Source: Promerops cafer
Taxonomy: Eukaryota; Chordata; Aves; Passeriformes; Nectariniidae
Reading direction: 5' to 3'
NCBI GenBank assembly: GCA_013398275.1
Contig: VZSE01006029.1
Location: 124,001 to 188,000, forward strand
Length of the DNA stretch: 64,000 nt
Shown one piece after another: positions 23,090 through 34,992 of this stretch. Below the pieces are notes generated by a model. It was not told where the DNA came from. It did no database searches and was given only the letters and a program-made list of their open reading frames with translations. A program made the translations under genes and the position numbers. Each line of letters starts with the position of its first letter. The stretch's first letter is position 1.

Positions 23090-23116
23090 CTTAGATGGAA
23101 AGGGAAGATTTTCAAG
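23048..23116 (+). other. Candidate exon (69 bp) overlapping hAT end
   Basis: An acceptor with a long pyrimidine tract (CTCTTTTATTCTTCCCAG, ending 23047) and a donor AAG/GTAAGA after 23116 bound 69 bp, a multiple of three. The plus-strand frame beginning at the second base stays open across it. The acceptor lies inside the hAT remnant, so if real this would be a transposon-derived exon. No protein similarity is recognised. Confidence 0.17.
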
Positions 23117-23879
23117 GTAAGAGAAACACCTAGCTTCTGACTGAGCTACAGGTATCATGGAAAATCTCTTCTTAAACTAGCTCATTCTGTAGCTGACTTT
23201 CAATAGTGGGGAGGATTAACCCTGGGAAGAAGATCTTGCTGATGCCACTATGAATAGTGGTAGTACAGAAAGAATGGGATGTCAGTGCAGGAAAATTAAA
23301 GAAAATACTAATTCTGCATTGCATGGAAAGGCAGGGTACTATTCCAAGTTAAACTATAATTTATATTCCTCTCTAGAATGCCTAGTTCTTTTCCAGGGTC
23401 TGATTTCTGCTGTCTGTTAATTCTTGATAATTTTTTACCTTCTTGACAAGAAGTAGAATAGATATCAAACTCCTATGTATTATGCATCTCAGCATTTTTA
23501 TATTCAAATCCAGATACTGTGTTCCGATTTTCCACTTTTGCTGTATAATTGGGTCATCAGGTTTTCCATTAAAATGCTTAACAGAACATTACAATTAAAC
23601 TCCAAATCTATTACCTTTTGCCTGAGCATGTATATAGTGTTCTTCTTTAGTATCTTGGATGAAAACATTTATTTAAATAAAAGATTAATTAAAAGAATAA
23701 GATACAGTTTCTACAGTAATTCACTAAAATCATTTTTAAAAGCCATGAACACCATAAAATTAATTAAATTCATCTTGCTACATTTTGAGAAATATACATT
23801 AATCCAAAATGGCTATATTTGTACCACACTTTGAAATTGGTACTGATATATTATTCTCAGAGTATTCAAGTTTCTTTAT

Positions 23880-24115
23880 CCAGTTTGGAGTTGACTGATC
23901 ATTACGATTAATCAGCGGTTTGCTAATTTAAATTTAAAAACTGGTTAGAATGCCAGGTTTTACATTATGACTAGCAGATATTTTTGTTACCTTACAGAGA
24001 TGATATGTTAGCTGCTGTTGGAAATGTAGGCTGTTAAAGGCTATTATTCTTAATAAGGAGGAATGCTTAATTAAACAGCTTTGAAATTCACTGACAAAGT
24101 CTGTCCTTTCCCACA
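23880..24115. promoter_or_regulatory. Candidate regulatory block with palindromic GATTAATC
   Basis: GATTAATC at 23906-23913 is a perfect palindrome of the kind bound by paired/OTX-type homeodomain dimers. Further AT-core sites (CTAATTTAAATT, GCTTAATTAAAC) follow within 200 bp. Composition is unique. Function is inferred from motifs only. Confidence 0.25.
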
Positions 24116-24574
24116 AGAGAAATGTGTGGACACCTCAGTAGGATTCTGCCCCAGCCCCCACTGAGTGCCCCCGAGCTGTCCTCAGAAAGGTGCTGGAAAA
24201 GGCAGAAGCAGATGGCCAGGTACACAATTATTTCAGCCTGAAATATAGCATAATAATCAGCCCACGTAAGGACATTGGTAAGCTGAACTGATTTGGAGAC
24301 TGTGAAACAACTTGTGGAAAACCAAATTTCTATCAGTGTGGATTCCCATCTAAAAAACCAGAGGGTTTACCAGGTGACAAATTTAAACAACAAATAGTAG
24401 TAGATTACACACACCACTCAAAAAAAATTCAAGACAAAGTCAAAAACCATCTAGGTCAGAAAAGGCATGAAACCATTCTCTGAGTCTCTGATGACTTTAG
24501 AAAAGCATGCATGTCACATAATCATTTCTATGTGTTTCAGCTGCTGTATTCTTACCTATATAAATATTGCATAA

Positions 24575-24632
24575 GTAGAGATGTATGTACATACAAACAT
24601 ATATACACATATATATGTATACTGTATGCATC
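24575..24632 (+). repeat. Imperfect TA/CA dinucleotide tract
   Basis: Alternating purine-pyrimidine sequence with TACATACA, ATATACACATATATATG and TATACTGTATGCA segments. This is a degenerate microsatellite. Confidence 0.6.
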
Positions 24633-26739
24633 TATGTCCAGGCACATGTGCACAAATAGGTGGGAGATAGAGGAGAGTTGTAACAGAAAAACACAGAAGG
24701 GCTCTTCACTTTGAGTTGTTTGTTCTTGGTAGAATAAGCATAGAAATAAATGAGAGGTCCATAGTTTTAGCAAGATATAAAAACTGATTTTCAAATTTGT
24801 GGTAAAGAGCTGGGGCAATATTTTACAGTGAGATTAAAAGACAGACACTTCACAGGCCCAAGAAGATTCCAAGGGAAGATGGACATTCATAGCCTTAAAA
24901 TGTGGATATGGAAACACCCCAGAAAAAGCTAGAAGCACCAAGCAGGACTCTTTTTGCCTGTAGGTTTTTCACATTAGGTATGCAGTTATTGTTTTGTATA
25001 ATATGCTATCTGAAATTCTACAAGAACCTTTTGCTGAAAAACCAACCACTGTTTTTATGCTTAAAACCAGAATTACAAAATGTGATTTTAAGTCATTTTT
25101 TTTGACTTAAAGTAATCATTTTCCTCCCTATGTTAAGTCCCTGTGAATAGTATCCTATGCAGCTACAGTTTTGAAGAACTTAATACTGGGGGAAAAACCA
25201 CCTGGCATTAACTGACAGTGAATTAGGCTCATTGTTACTTAGAAAAAAAATACTTTGGAAATTTAATCCCTGATGTTCTTGGTATCCCAGTTTCAAAGAG
25301 CATCTATGAAGTACAGAAAATATATTGACCTTGAAAACAGGAAATGGGTGAATTTTAGGCAGTGGCATTGAATCCCTCTTGCTGTTGCAACCCCAGCCGT
25401 AACTGGAAAGCTATTCTGGCTCTTAATTCAGTCAGAGAATTCTGATAAGTTTTCTTAATTTACTCAGATCAAACCTTTTTAAAAAACTACAAACCTCAGG
25501 ACAATGGTCCTGTGAAAATGCATGTTGCTCAGTGCAGTTTTCTTGCCAACTTACATGCTAATTTACTTTTTCATTAACATGTGAACGAAGAAGATAAAAT
25601 GAAAAAGATTTGTCAAACCAGAGAGTTTGTTGAAGGAGACTGACTTTAATCATTCAAAGTTATCAGAACCAATATCAGAACTATAGAGAGCAGTTCTAGT
25701 CAGAATCAGAGCCATAGTCATCAAAAGATGTTTTCTGGACCTCAGAAACTGAAGCTATGCAGCAAAAATAGAGCTCATCACATTTAAAACGTGACCCTTT
25801 TACAATATCTGCTACCTGATGCCAAATCAAAATATAGGCTTAATTTATGCTGTTTATGGATAATTTCATTTTACAGCAGCATAATGCCATCACATAAACA
25901 AATGAACTACATTTTTTTCAAATATAATTAAAGAGGTTGTAGTATATATCAATGGCGATAGAACCCTGAGTCTTCTCAAAGCCTAGCTGCTCTTAAAGGA
26001 TGACATATCCAAGCACAACCATCAAAGTAGCAGCAATAGAAAATAGAGGCATGACAGCAAAGAGAGCTTCCATGAAATTCCTATGTTATTTGTGCCCAAA
26101 CCATATCTTAACTTTCTCTTACTCCTTTCCACAATTTGTTACTTTACTGTAACACTCATGAGGAGAAGGTCGACAATTCATTCCTGCATTCAATGTTTGC
26201 AACTGTGCACTGCAGTGTCCACTCCACAAAACTACAATAGCATTTCCAAATCAAAATATCCTTAGGCAGTAGCATTGACTACATATTTTGTTTGCTGCCT
26301 TTTATCTTAGATTCCCACTCTTTCGTGCTCTGCAGCAGTCTGGGGAAGCACTAGTTCAACCATCATGGTTATTATGTACTTTTATTTATTAATCACATTC
26401 ATGATGTGTTTGAGCTACATTCCAATCAAAATTGTGAACTTGTCCAGAAGATGCAGCAGTCATGTCATTTTGTATCAGCAGCTTCTCTTTTATTCCAATA
26501 CCTCTCTGACCTTCAGCAATAGTGTCATGTGCTTCTATAATGGTTCTCATTGCCTCCTTTCTCAAGCACCACAGCTCCCTAGAGACTATCTGCATGGAAA
26601 GATAACTTTAGGAGCCTCTAGGGGTCTGCTTTCTGTTTGCTCCCATACTGGCTAAAAACCAGTAAAAATCCCATTTGTTCAAATACATATTTTTTTCTTT
26701 ATTTTATTTTTATTTTTTTTTTTAATTTATGAGCACAGA

Positions 26740-27190
26740 GCAACACAGCCTCTGCTTTAAGTTTCTCAGCAAAGCTACCGCCTAATTACTGCCTGCTGAG
26801 TAGCGCAGTTAAACACAATCAGTCAGAAAGCCTTAAAGATACAATATCCTTTTTCATGAACTGTCTGCTTGTCAATTTGAAGTCGCCCTCCTGCTTTAAA
26901 TCAACCAACCACAGAGCTGTTGTGAACAGCAACTGATTTTCCATGCAGTGCTGCAAAACAAAATCACACCGTATCCTATTTTTAATGGCCACAGTTTTTC
27001 AACTGCATAACAAGAGGTAGCTGGCACTGCTGAGCTGAACCATATCAAAAATGGGTTCAAGTAGAAATAGCACAGAATCCTTGAAGAATACAAGTACAGA
27101 CCCAATTACACGTGCATTGTGATGCTCAAAGCCAATTACAGGCAAATAACAGTGAAGCATTGATTCCACCTTCATAGCTGCATTGTAGAC
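26740..27190. promoter_or_regulatory. Candidate conserved noncoding element
   Basis: A unique, complex-composition block. CCTAATTACT lies at 26781-26790. CCAATTACA occurs twice exactly 30 bp apart (27102-27110 and 27132-27140), and the first copy overlaps a CACGTG E-box (27109-27114). Three turns of helix between identical homeodomain sites is an arrangement seen in enhancers. Conservation is not testable here. Confidence 0.33.
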
Positions 27191-29305
27191 ATTGGTTGTT
27201 TTTATTTTTTGTATCTACAGCACACAATGAAATAATTTTTAATGCTCAAATCCTAAACATTATTTTATTAATCCACTGTATACTTATGTACATAGGCTTT
27301 TAAATACACTACCCTTTATCAAATTCACATCAATGTGGGCAAAGTGCAGTGACTTTGTATTTCTGTAGGTATTTTTGTATTTGAACTTTGGACATACAGG
27401 TATTAGGAACAGATGTATGGACACAGCACATAGTTACACAGCACATAAGCTTTTAAAGACTTGGCAGAGTGGGCATTTTCTAACACACTTGGGACATTAG
27501 ATAGTTACCAATACTTGCCAATCTGACCTGTTCTCATCCATGCAGTTAAGCTATAAACCTCTTGGTAACTGGAATTTTTTTTTATTAACTTGGTGACAAT
27601 TTTAAATACAGTGAGTGAAGAAAATACAAAGTGTACCTAGATTGACAAACAACATGCAAAATCACATTTCCACTACAATTTCCACACTTAATTCAATACT
27701 GTCAGTATTGCTATTATTTTCAGGTACACTCTTGGTTTTAACTTTTTTCTAGTGATGTCGTGTACCAATAAAATATCACAAGCATAAAAACATTTTTACA
27801 TCTTTTAGCGTTGGTCATCCTAATTTAAATGATCTGACTTACAAGCATTTTTTGTCTTTGTGAAGTATATTTCTGTAACCATTTACTCTCACAATACTAC
27901 CATAACGCAGAGTAAAGAGATTGCCCCACATAATGGGCAACATTTAGAACATTATTTCCACATGTGTAGTACTGAGTGGGGCAGAGATAGGAGGAAATGG
28001 AAAGGGGAAATGTGGAACAGACACTCCACCATCAGATTGGATGGAATAAAATCTGTACCAGTGGTTCTAGCAGGAGCTACTGGAACTCCTCCTTACTCTT
28101 GTACTTTATGTTATTTGTTCATAACCTCACAAAACCTGATTTTCTTCTAAGAAGAAGCATGTCCTTCAATTTATTAAATGTATAATGCCAGATTTAAAGA
28201 TAGTAAATATTTTCCTCTTTAAAATACTGTTCTTTTTATTCTCATATACTGCAATCTCAAATTGATTTTTTTTTTCTCAGTCTCAATCAATCTCAAAAAA
28301 AAAAATCTCAAAATACTCAGCCTTGCCTACACATTAATATAATCTTTTTGTTGGGTACTCCATTTGTTCAGAACTTATTACATATTTAATATAACAATAA
28401 AAGCTCACATAAAAATGTAAACCCCCCCATATTTCCAATAATTTGTACTAGGAATAATGCATTGATTACAGATTACAGTTAAACTAGCATTAACAGAAGA
28501 TCCATTGATATGAGATATAAAATCCTGTGAAATTAGGAGGGTTTCACAAAAAAGCACACAATTTTGGTGTACATTAAAATATGTACATTAATTAATTATC
28601 AAAACAAAACTTTAGAATGACAAATATATAATGAATCATTTAGGTTCCACAGAAGATCTTGACTGAAATATTTCTGATCTATCATTAAATATAGCTAAAA
28701 AGTAAGAACTATGGATATTATTGCCATATAATTAGTTGGAAAAGTTAATACTAATGTGCAAGCATGGAACTAATATTAAAATGTAGATACAGAGAACCAT
28801 TATTTTAGAGGAAAAGCTCGGAAAACCAATGGGATTCCTTACAAAATCACAGAAACACACTTATAACAGCACTCTAATAAAGAGCAGCAGTAAAGAGATT
28901 TGTATAAAGGACTCAAAATAATCTGATTTTGTGGTTCTGAAATAAAATAACTTCAATTGAAATATCCATTACTTTTAGAAAACATTTCAAAGGACTGAAG
29001 GTAATGTTAATATTACACATCCTTCCAAGCAAGAATATATCCCATATTTGTTTAAATTTTCCTCCCAAAAATTTCTAACTTTGCAGAAGCTATAAAGAAT
29101 GAAAGGAAAAAAACAAGTAACCATCATTTACAAGTTTCCTAAAATTTTCCTAGGGTGGTTTTGGACATTCACAGGCCTACAATAACGGAATGCAGCGCAG
29201 CCAGAAGGCATTTCCCTACTACTCTGAGTCGACAAAGGCATCAGGCAGAATAAAGGGAGAAAATAAAGGGACAAAATGCATTGGCCAATCTGTCTCTCAG
29301 TCCAT
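27191..29305. other. Unique AT-rich noncoding DNA
   Basis: No gene recognised. A T-run and an A-run at about 28266-28307 flank TCTCAATCAATCTC and could fold back on each other. No mobile element signature is seen. Confidence 0.55.
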
Positions 29306-29515
29306 ATCACAGATTCACAGAATGGTTTGGTTCAGAAGGAATCTTTAAAAACAATTCAATCTAACCCCCACGCAATGAGCAGTGACATCTTTAACTAACT
29401 CAGATTGCTCAGAAGCCCATCCAACCTGACTTTGAATGTTTCCAGGGATGGGGCAATATGATTTTAGGTGCTGTATTTCAGAGACTAGGACAATTATGGA
29501 AGAAGAGAATAGTTC
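29306..29515 (-). mobile_element. CR1 LINE 3'-end fragment, diverged
   Basis: The reversed CR1 3' terminus ATTCACAGAATGGTTTGG begins near the left edge. It is followed by recognisable counterparts of the CAATCTAACCCCC, CCCATCCAACCTGACTTTGAA and TTTCCAGGGATGGGGCA boxes. Past about 29465 the match becomes poor. This is a short, older 5'-truncated copy. Confidence 0.8.
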
Positions 29516-31611
29516 AATAATTTGGACCATCTGTTGTTTTCTGTGTGAGATACCACTTTGGATGTCCTCTGCTTCTTTGGCTACTTTGGATAATCACTAA
29601 AAGTTGAGAACAGTTCTCTAGTCATAAGTTTCAAGGGCCAATTTAACTACCAGGAAGAACTCTTGAGAAGTTCTTTCAGATTCCTCCAAACCACAGACGT
29701 GGCAACTAATAAAGTCACCCTACTCCAATTCTGAAGAAAAACTTTCCTGAATTATCCAGTTAGAAGTTACCTAAGGATCCCAGTAGCCTATATGAGCATG
29801 ACAGCTTGATAGAACAAACATTAATTCTCTTAGTTGCAACCTCTGTTCCTAGAACAAGGCAATGAAAATATAGTTATTTCAATTTATATGAAAACTCAAG
29901 ATTTTGCATTATTTTACTGTCACTTGGGAAAAAAAAAACAATGAAAGGCTAGCACAAATGTAAAAATTTGCAAAATAACAAATTTTACGTGGTAAAATAA
30001 TTATCAGATTTACTTTTGAAGTTGCACTATACTATTTATTAAGGGAGGGGTTGCAATTCAGGGCAATGAAACTCTCTTATATTTCTTGAATTCTAGGTTA
30101 AAGCAAAAACTGAAAGTGTCTTGTTGAACTATGAGGGTATTCAGGGGGACCATGTGATAGAAGGGTTTCAGCAGCACATTAAGTAATTTCTAATAAAATA
30201 TTAGTGAAAGAATATGATAAAAGAAATAGAAACCACAGTGATTCCCTAAAAACACATTTTTAAAGTTTAGAGAGAAAAGAAGATTACGAAGCTCTTTTCC
30301 TTGCCTAAAATTTACTCTTCAGTCATGCAAGACACTGAGCAATTTTTTTTCTTATCTGTAAAAGCACTTAAGCTGGAGCTTAACCTGAAGCATGTGAGAA
30401 ATACTACAGAAATCAACAAGAAATAACTGTTTAGGTGCTTGAACAAAAGCAGCTATTAATGTGAATTGCTAAATAGAACCATGGTTCTCAGAATTTTTGA
30501 AGAACAAAGTTTCTATGTTATAACTGAAAAAGTCTTTCTAGAGCACTATCTTGCAGTTATAAAAATAATGGCTACAGATCAAAATAAATGAATACTTGTC
30601 TGTCAGTTGTCAGAGGGCTCTGCTCTCCCTTGGAAGTGCTGGCTGGTGGGCCTGTGGACAGAGATTCCAAATCCTGTCATTAGGGATGAGTCCTGAGACC
30701 CTGAAATATGCCTGTGAACTCATTAACCTTCAATCATGTAATGATACGTCTGTAATAAGAATGATGAGTCAGGTTTACTTTTGAAATTAGTAAAGACAAT
30801 AAAAGTCTAATAGCTGAGTTCAAAGATTCAAAACATTATTTCTCCTGATCTTAATTTACAGCATCTTCTGGAAATTAGATTTGAAAGGTAGCTGCTCATT
30901 TCCTCACTCATGCTATGATCATCCTGGAGTTTGATGGTTGTTTACAATGCATTTTCTCATCTACATACCATGTAGGAAAAATTATGTAATATGGTGGTAA
31001 TAATTAGCTTTGACTGCAGGCAAACCTCTGCATTAAAGGCTGTATTCATGGTATTAAATAAATGAGGGGAGCTGTGACCTTTTTATAACTTACTGGGGAA
31101 ATTTTAGCCTTCACAAACAGTTATAGCTATCAAGGAAATATTTCTCATACAATCACTTTTTTCTTCTTATTGTGGGTGCTAGTGCTACTATTTAATTTCA
31201 TACAGAGCAGCATACTGCTAAACACATCAAAGAGGACAACACATATTCAGATGAGTATGATTAGTGCCATTATCTTAATGACCTGCTTACAAGATTCATA
31301 GAGTTAAAATCAAAGGAATAATAAAAAAGTCTGCAATTGTGTGTTTGGGGTTGGTTTAATTTTTTTCATTAATAAATGGGATTTTTTGCTTGAAAACATT
31401 GAGAAACTAATGAATATATCTGCAGATAAATATTTATTTTACTTTGAGGTTATAAAATTGGAACTTCCTAAAAATCAGGTGATTCTATTTTCTGCAGCTG
31501 GGTCATTCTTACTACGAATTGCTTCATTTCATTTAAACTTGAAGGCCAAATATGGTAATACCATGGGCTTCTTTTTTATACAAAAAGTATACTTACATAG
31601 GTAAAAACACA
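29516..31611. other. Unique AT-rich noncoding DNA
   Basis: No gene or clear repeat seen. A stretch near 30480-30560 starts ATGGTTCTCAGAATTTTTG, like one hAT terminus, but has no partner end. Confidence 0.5.
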
Positions 31612-31765
31612 TGACTTGCCATCCTGGGTCAGAATAAGTTCCACCTGTTATAGTATATGGTTTGGAAATGCTTAGTACTCCAGAGGGAGTTTTAAAAATC
31701 CTTCAGCGGCTCATAAAAGTTATCTGCCTCATACCCTAAGTCTCTTCCTAATTAATAACAGAATC
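31612..31765 (-). mobile_element. Probable ancient CR1-clade LINE 3' fragment
   Basis: TTGCCATCCTGGGTCAGAAT at the left, then CCAGAGGGAGTTT and AAGTTATCTGCCTCATACCCT, resemble the reversed 3' region of an old reptile/bird CR1 family, with internal deletion and divergence. The spacing is plausible, but only short boxes remain. Confidence 0.42.
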
Positions 31766-33880
31766 AAGACTGCTTTTATCTCAAAGTGTAAAGTTTAAGA
31801 CTCATTATATCACATACTTATGGCTAATTAGGCTGACACCTGACTGGACTGCTCTACTTACAAAGTTTGATTCCTTTCTTAATTTTTGTGAATTCTTGAT
31901 CTTTGTAAAATCTAGTGGCAATGGATTTCACAGTATTCAGATGGTGAAAAAAGATTGTAACTAATTTTAACCTTATTGAGTGTTCTCTTGTGTATTAGAA
32001 TAGAAGCAATGAATTCACGTTGTACCTCCTCTACATGTTTGATATTTTATTCATTGCTTTCGTGTGTTGCAGGCTTACAAATTCATCTGTCAACATCTTT
32101 GCTACATCAATTCTACAGGAAATTCGAGGTCTGCAACTGCAACACCTTTTTCTGTGGTATTAGTTGTTATGAATGGATATGAGAGCTTGAATATTTAGCA
32201 GTACACTCCTTGTACATATGTCTCTTCATTCTCTTTTTATAGTTTTAAGAACCCTTTGTAATTCATTTCCACAGATAGAGTCAAGAGTTTCTTATGCAAG
32301 GGAACTTCCAACTGCTGTTGCTTTCAGTCCAAGAAACAAGAATACAGAAAAGCTATATAACAGAAGCAGAAAGAAAAATAAAACTACCAGAGCATTAAAC
32401 TGCGGACTGCATTTATGCAGATAATCAAAACTGATATGGAAGTTCCAAGGCTGAAGATAACTCATACCCTGTTTCATGCACTACTTAGTGGCTCATATAA
32501 ACCAGGCCTCTTCAACTGCAATAGTGTTGTCGGTTAGAAACAACTAATAATGTTGGCATCCTTTTTCTTGGTCACAACCTGAAAGATTAAGGTGGATGTA
32601 AACCAGAAATGTTTACATGGTGCCTAAAGGATGTTCACAGCTGTGATGAATCCTTAGTCTCCTATTACTGACTCAAAGGCTGCTTTCTTTCTAGAGAATA
32701 TCAGTTCCAGGGCAATAAACCCAGGCTTTCATGATTTCAACATTCTTTAATGATTTTTAAAAATAATGATTTGAAATTGAAAATAAAAATGGAATGTATT
32801 GAATCAGTACCATAGTTACAACAGGCAGGAGTATTAGGAAAAAAATGAAATCTGAACCCTTTGGATCACTTCAGATGAGAATATGTATAGGTGAATAAAT
32901 GCATTATTACACATGTGATTTCATACAAAAGGAATATAAAAAAAAAATTCCCCTGTAGAAAAATGTGATATTTTCTCTAAGCATTTCAACTCAAAGAATG
33001 TTTTACAGGTTTTGCATATGAACCAAAACTGGAAAGCTCTTGCCAAAAGCTTTCTGGACTCTTTACTGGTACTGCAATTGCTGTTCCAAGCCTAGAATTC
33101 AGAATGGCTACATGTCACTGAATTTTTGATGTGCTGATTTCAGACTGGCCCTATTTTGAGAAGGATGTCTTTTGTGCAACTTTTGAGATAAAACATATGC
33201 AGATAAGCCCTTTTGGAAGATGTATTTAGTGGTGGAGTGATCAGTCAACATTCATTTTGAGGCTGGTTACGGTACTAATTTCTGCATTAAGACTAAATTC
33301 TTGTTTAAATTCAGTGTTTCAGGTGGCATTCGTACACTGACTCACTGAATGTTAAATGAAAGGCTAATTTGGAAGCAAATGATAAATCTTCATAAATTCA
33401 CTCTCATTCTACATTCTCATCCTACGTTTCCTACCAAATCCTTCCTGGGGTTTTATGGCTTTCTGTTTGTTTAAAAACATTTCTATACAGAATGTTGCAA
33501 TTTTCTGTTGAATGGAGAAGGCCTTTAGGTTTTCATTCTTGGTGATAGTGGTAGATACCATTTCCTCCATGTATTACTAAGTGAGAATATGACTTTGGAT
33601 TGAGAATGTCAGGGAAAAAAAAATAATTAACTTTCAGTTTATATCCTAACATACATTACCAGTTTATAATTCCAGCTATTTTGGTGGAGTAAAATCATCT
33701 TTCTTTTACTTCCTGAGGCTGAATATCCCCAAAACAACTGCTTAAACCTCTCTCTGAAGGATGATGTGCACAGCTCCATTTATGAATCATCTTTATTATC
33801 TCTGCTTAATGGGTTTGAGGGTGCCTTGGATTCCCTTATATTGCTTTAAATCCTGTCCGTTCTCTTTTTAGACTCAGCAG
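31766..33880. other. Unique AT-rich noncoding DNA
   Basis: No gene, repeat or distinctive signal recognised. Confidence 0.55.
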
Positions 33881-34450
33881 TGATAAACAGCTAGAGGCAA
33901 TAATTGGATATGCAGTCCTTTCATATGCCCTTCCTAACCTTCACATTCCGTGGACAGTCTGCATGCACTGCAAATTGCAGCCAAGTGGATGCAGTCGAAC
34001 TAACAGGCAGGAGACATGAAACTTCCCCAGCACCACCCTGACAAACAAGGGCTGTTCCTTCTCTCAGCAGAGAGAAGTCTCATGCAGTCTCTTCTATTTA
34101 CTGTTCTTTGTTCCGTTAAAGGTCATTTCTTTTTACACATGATTTGTTATTCCCATCTGCATTGAGTGTGTTTCCTTTAGAAATGACCTATTTATAATCG
34201 TAATAATGCATTCCACTTCCATATTATTGTCCAATAACGGGATGCTTTGGGGTTTAACAGCACTGCCTCTTTCACTTCCCGTCCAACAACTATTGAGGCA
34301 TGCCATTATATTAAACTATAACATATACTCCTCTTTAATACCCTGTTGTTTGACCAGCCTTAGATAAACTGCATGCATTATCTGATTGCTTATATATTCA
34401 AGGATAATCTCATGAAGCCTATGCTGTCTCAGAGTGGAGTTCAGTATCTG
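33881..34450. promoter_or_regulatory. Candidate conserved noncoding element
   Basis: About 570 bp of complex, non-repetitive DNA with several candidate factor sites: CAATAATTGGAT, AATCGTAATAATGCATT, ATTGTCCAATAA at about 34226 and a TAAACTGCATGCATTATC segment. Composition is less AT-skewed than the flanks. The inference rests on texture and motif density alone. Confidence 0.3.
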
Positions 34451-34790
34451 CCAGGAAATATAAACCATGGAAAATTATTGACTTGATAACATCCCGATTC
34501 CCAGATGTTGTGATTTGAAATATTTAGATTTTCTTCTAAACAGCAACACAGCAATTTGAAAAGAATCCTGGGAATTTCCGCAACTGAAAAGGAGTCAGGG
34601 AAATTGGTCTTCAAAATTTTTTCTGAAGAGGTGGGAAAGTGTTATGGATCCAAAAATCTCTCTGTACATGCTATTTTGGTATCTAAAATACTGACTATTA
34701 TGTGAGGTTTTTGAGTAAGATAGAATATTTGGTGGTTGCTTTTTCTTTTTCTTTCCTAAACCACTTTTTTATTTTAATATTTCTGGACAG

Positions 34791-34992
34791 GAGTGGAAAT
34801 GAAGCCATTGCTCTTGGCAGAGAAAGGAGGAAGCTATTTACAGAACACTGAAGAGGAGATGCTAAGACTTCTAGGATGTTTTTTCAGAGCACAAGATTTA
34901 AACACAAGAAAGTACCAAGACTGGGCACTTGGAATGAGCTGTCATTCTGTTTGTACCATCAGTTCAGAACAAACATGTAAAAAACCCCAAAG
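34791..34992 (+). other. Candidate exon (202 bp) with one open frame
   Basis: A T-rich acceptor (poly-pyrimidine over about 50 bp, ending TTCTGGACAG at 34790) and a donor AAG/GTAAAT after 34992 bound an interval with one open plus-strand frame across its whole length; the other two are closed. An ATG at 34799 opens 65 codons that stop inside the donor. The peptide is not recognised and has no obvious domain. Composition is purine-rich and more GC-balanced than the flanks, as exons often are. Confidence 0.23.

Larger units (their letters stand above)
23117..26700. other. Unique AT-rich noncoding DNA
   Basis: No gene recognised. It holds a candidate regulatory block at 23880-24115 and an imperfect TA/CA-rich tract at about 24575-24632. 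Remaining open frames are short and unremarkable. Confidence 0.55.

Noticed and set aside
28266..28307. T-run and A-run inverted pair
   Set aside because: Low-complexity homopolymers pair trivially, with no further structure around them.
30480..30560. Possible second hAT element
   Set aside because: Only one terminus-like stretch (ATGGTTCTCAGAATTTTTG) and no matching inverted end within several hundred bases.
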